This document shows positions 21,739 through 22,368 of a stretch of 22,368 nucleotides of DNA, one piece after another (the stretch's first letter is position 1; the number at the start of each line of letters is the position of its first letter). The DNA comes from an uncultured Candidatus Woesearchaeota archaeon (GTDB lineage: Archaea; Nanobdellota; Nanobdellia; Woesearchaeales; 21-14-0-10-32-9). The translations under genes were made by a program, and so were the position numbers. The notes under the pieces were generated by a model. It saw nothing but the letters and a program-made list of their open reading frames with translations, ran no database searches and was not told the origin of the DNA. The stretch is taken from assembly GCA_903891505.1 (NCBI GenBank), contig CAITEO010000033.1, forward strand, positions 1 through 22,368, read 5' to 3'.

Positions 21739-21963
21739 ATGGAAATGGCAAGACCGCTTGACGCATTAAACAAAGCACGTGGAAAAAGAGTTCTAGTTGA
21801 ACTTAAGAACAACAAACAGTATGTAGGCAATCTCGTAGCATTCGACATCCACATAAACACTGTACTTGAAAATGCAGAAGAGCGTGTTGATGGAGAACTT
21901 AAGAGAAACTTAGGTACAGTCTTCATAAGAGGAGACACAATTACTATACTTTCACCACAATAG
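21739..21963 (+). CDS. Sm-like archaeal protein (LSm)
   Basis: LSm proteins form six- or seven-membered rings that bind U-rich RNA. The 74-residue protein has the Sm1 motif in GKRVLVELKNNKQYVGNLVAFD and HINTVLENAEE (about 15-47), with the conserved VxLKNxxxYxGxLxxFDxHxNxVL pattern. Sm2 follows in LGTVFIRGDTITILSP (about 58-73), including the IRGD RNA-contacting signature. The start has a clear AGGGGG site, in contrast to the leaderless genes, as expected for an internal operon gene. The ATG at 21745 is an alternative. The stop lies 10 bases before eL37; LSm-eL37 adjacency is a common archaeal arrangement. Confidence 0.95.
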   Translation: MEMARPLDALNKARGKRVLVELKNNKQYVGNLVAFDIHINTVLENAEERVDGELKRNLGTVFIRGDTITILSPQ

Positions 21964-21973
21964 GTAAAATAAG

Positions 21974-22156
21974 ATGACAAAAGGAACAGCATCACTAGGA
22001 AAGAGATCGAGAGGAAAGTCTCACATACAGTGTAGACGATGCGGATCTCATGCTTATCATGTTAAGACTAAGATTTGTGCAAGCTGCGGATTTGGCAAGA
22101 GTGCAAGACTTAGAACTTACACCTGGCAGAAAAAGAGAAATCCTACCTCAGATTAA
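21974..22156 (+). CDS. rpl37e: Ribosomal protein eL37
   Basis: A 60-residue large-subunit zinc-ribbon protein beginning MTKGTASLGKRSRGKSH. The zinc ligands are Cys20, Cys23, Cys35 and Cys38 (CRRCGSHAYH and CASCGFGKSARLR), and the C-terminus is YTWQKKRNPTSD, all typical of the archaeal eL37 family. Length and order are normal. It is the last gene of the eS8-LSm-eL37 unit, followed directly by T-runs. Confidence 0.96.
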   Translation: MTKGTASLGKRSRGKSHIQCRRCGSHAYHVKTKICASCGFGKSARLRTYTWQKKRNPTSD

Positions 22157-22170
22157 TTTTTTATTTTTTA
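22157..22170 (+). terminator. T-tract terminator after eL37
   Basis: TTTTTTATTTTTTA begins immediately after the eL37 stop codon; archaeal polymerase terminates on such tracts without a hairpin. Confidence 0.6.
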
Positions 22171-22202
22171 GCATTATACTTTCTATTGTTTGTTATGGAA
22201 TA

Positions 22203-22213
22203 AATTTATAATA
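22203..22213 (+). promoter_or_regulatory. TATA box of the partial gene at the right end
   Basis: AATTTATAATA is centred about 26 bases before the ATG at 22234. Confidence 0.6.
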
Positions 22214-22233
22214 TTTCTTTAATTCCTATATTT

Positions 22234-22368
22234 ATGACTAATTTAGATATAATCATCATTCAAAATTCTGGAAGACATGAACAACCATTTGCAGAAAAAA
22301 TATTCAAACGTAGAAATAACCCTGGAGATAGATTTCTTTGGTTTTTTCCTAGAAAAGAAGCAGAACAA
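22234..22368 (+). CDS. N-terminal part of an unidentified protein (3' end off the window)
   Basis: An open frame of 45 codons begins at the ATG 26 bases after a TATA box and runs off the end. It starts MTNLDIIIIQNSGRHEQPF and includes RNNPGDRFLWFFPRKEAEQ. The beginning looks like a beta strand followed by a polar, His-containing loop. Too little is present to name a family. Promoter spacing and the leaderless style of the region support it as a real gene. Confidence 0.55.
   Translation, partial: MTNLDIIIIQNSGRHEQPFAEKIFKRRNNPGDRFLWFFPRKEAEQ

Overview
Most of the window (about 3,450 to the right end) looks like the chromosome of an AT-rich archaeon with compact genes, plausibly a DPANN lineage such as the Woesearchaeota/Pacearchaeota group; that lineage is an inference. 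The evidence is archaeal or eukaryote-type information genes (uS7, aIF1A, eS8, an Sm-like protein, eL37, a Dph2-type diphthamide protein, HisRS), TATA boxes centred about 26-32 bases before many start codons (largely leaderless genes), and T-rich gene ends. The first 3.3 kb is different. It holds a collagen-like bacterial lipoprotein and four small genes, all on the minus strand and each preceded by a purine-rich Shine-Dalgarno site, plus the tail of another gene. The style of expression changes between 3,319 and 3,481, so this end is either a foreign insertion or an assembly join.

Layout. 1-216 is a gene tail. 219-3318 is the bacterial-type minus-strand cluster, including two tandem paralogues. 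3482-4081 is uS7. 4126-6192 holds an unknown protein, a short Dph2-type protein and a methyltransferase, all minus. 6352-7599 is a CNNM/CorC-type membrane protein. 7646-9138 is an SppA-RDD pair, minus. 9275-9613 is aIF1A. 9679-11510 is a minus-strand run of LspA, an Asn/Gln-rich protein and a membrane-anchored protein. 11830-12735 is a four-helix membrane protein. tRNA-His(GTG) at 12920-12995 is followed by hisS. From 14530 come an unknown gene, a bacterial-type DnaG primase and a two-nuclease fusion, then two unknown genes, and finally eS8 - Sm-like - eL37 and the start of a further gene.

Two things stand out. First, three intergenic segments (5425-5528 plus, 12751-12850 minus, 13025-13119 plus) share one architecture: a roughly 20-bp stem with two small bulges, both on the same strand, a 57-60-base interior, and a conserved nonamer CGAGTCYAG at its centre. 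The stem sequences differ between copies yet still pair, which points to a selected structure. I do not recognise the family. Second, a full bacterial-type primase (CHC2 zinc finger plus TOPRIM) is encoded 14 bases upstream of a 750-residue protein that appears to combine a PD-(D/E)XK nuclease with a DEDD 3'-5' exonuclease, in an otherwise archaeal setting.

The genes fall into translation (uS7, aIF1A, eS8, eL37, HisRS with its tRNA, diphthamide), envelope proteolysis and transport (LspA, SppA, RDD, CNNM/CorC), nucleic-acid enzymes (primase, nuclease, Sm-like) and about a dozen unrecognised proteins.
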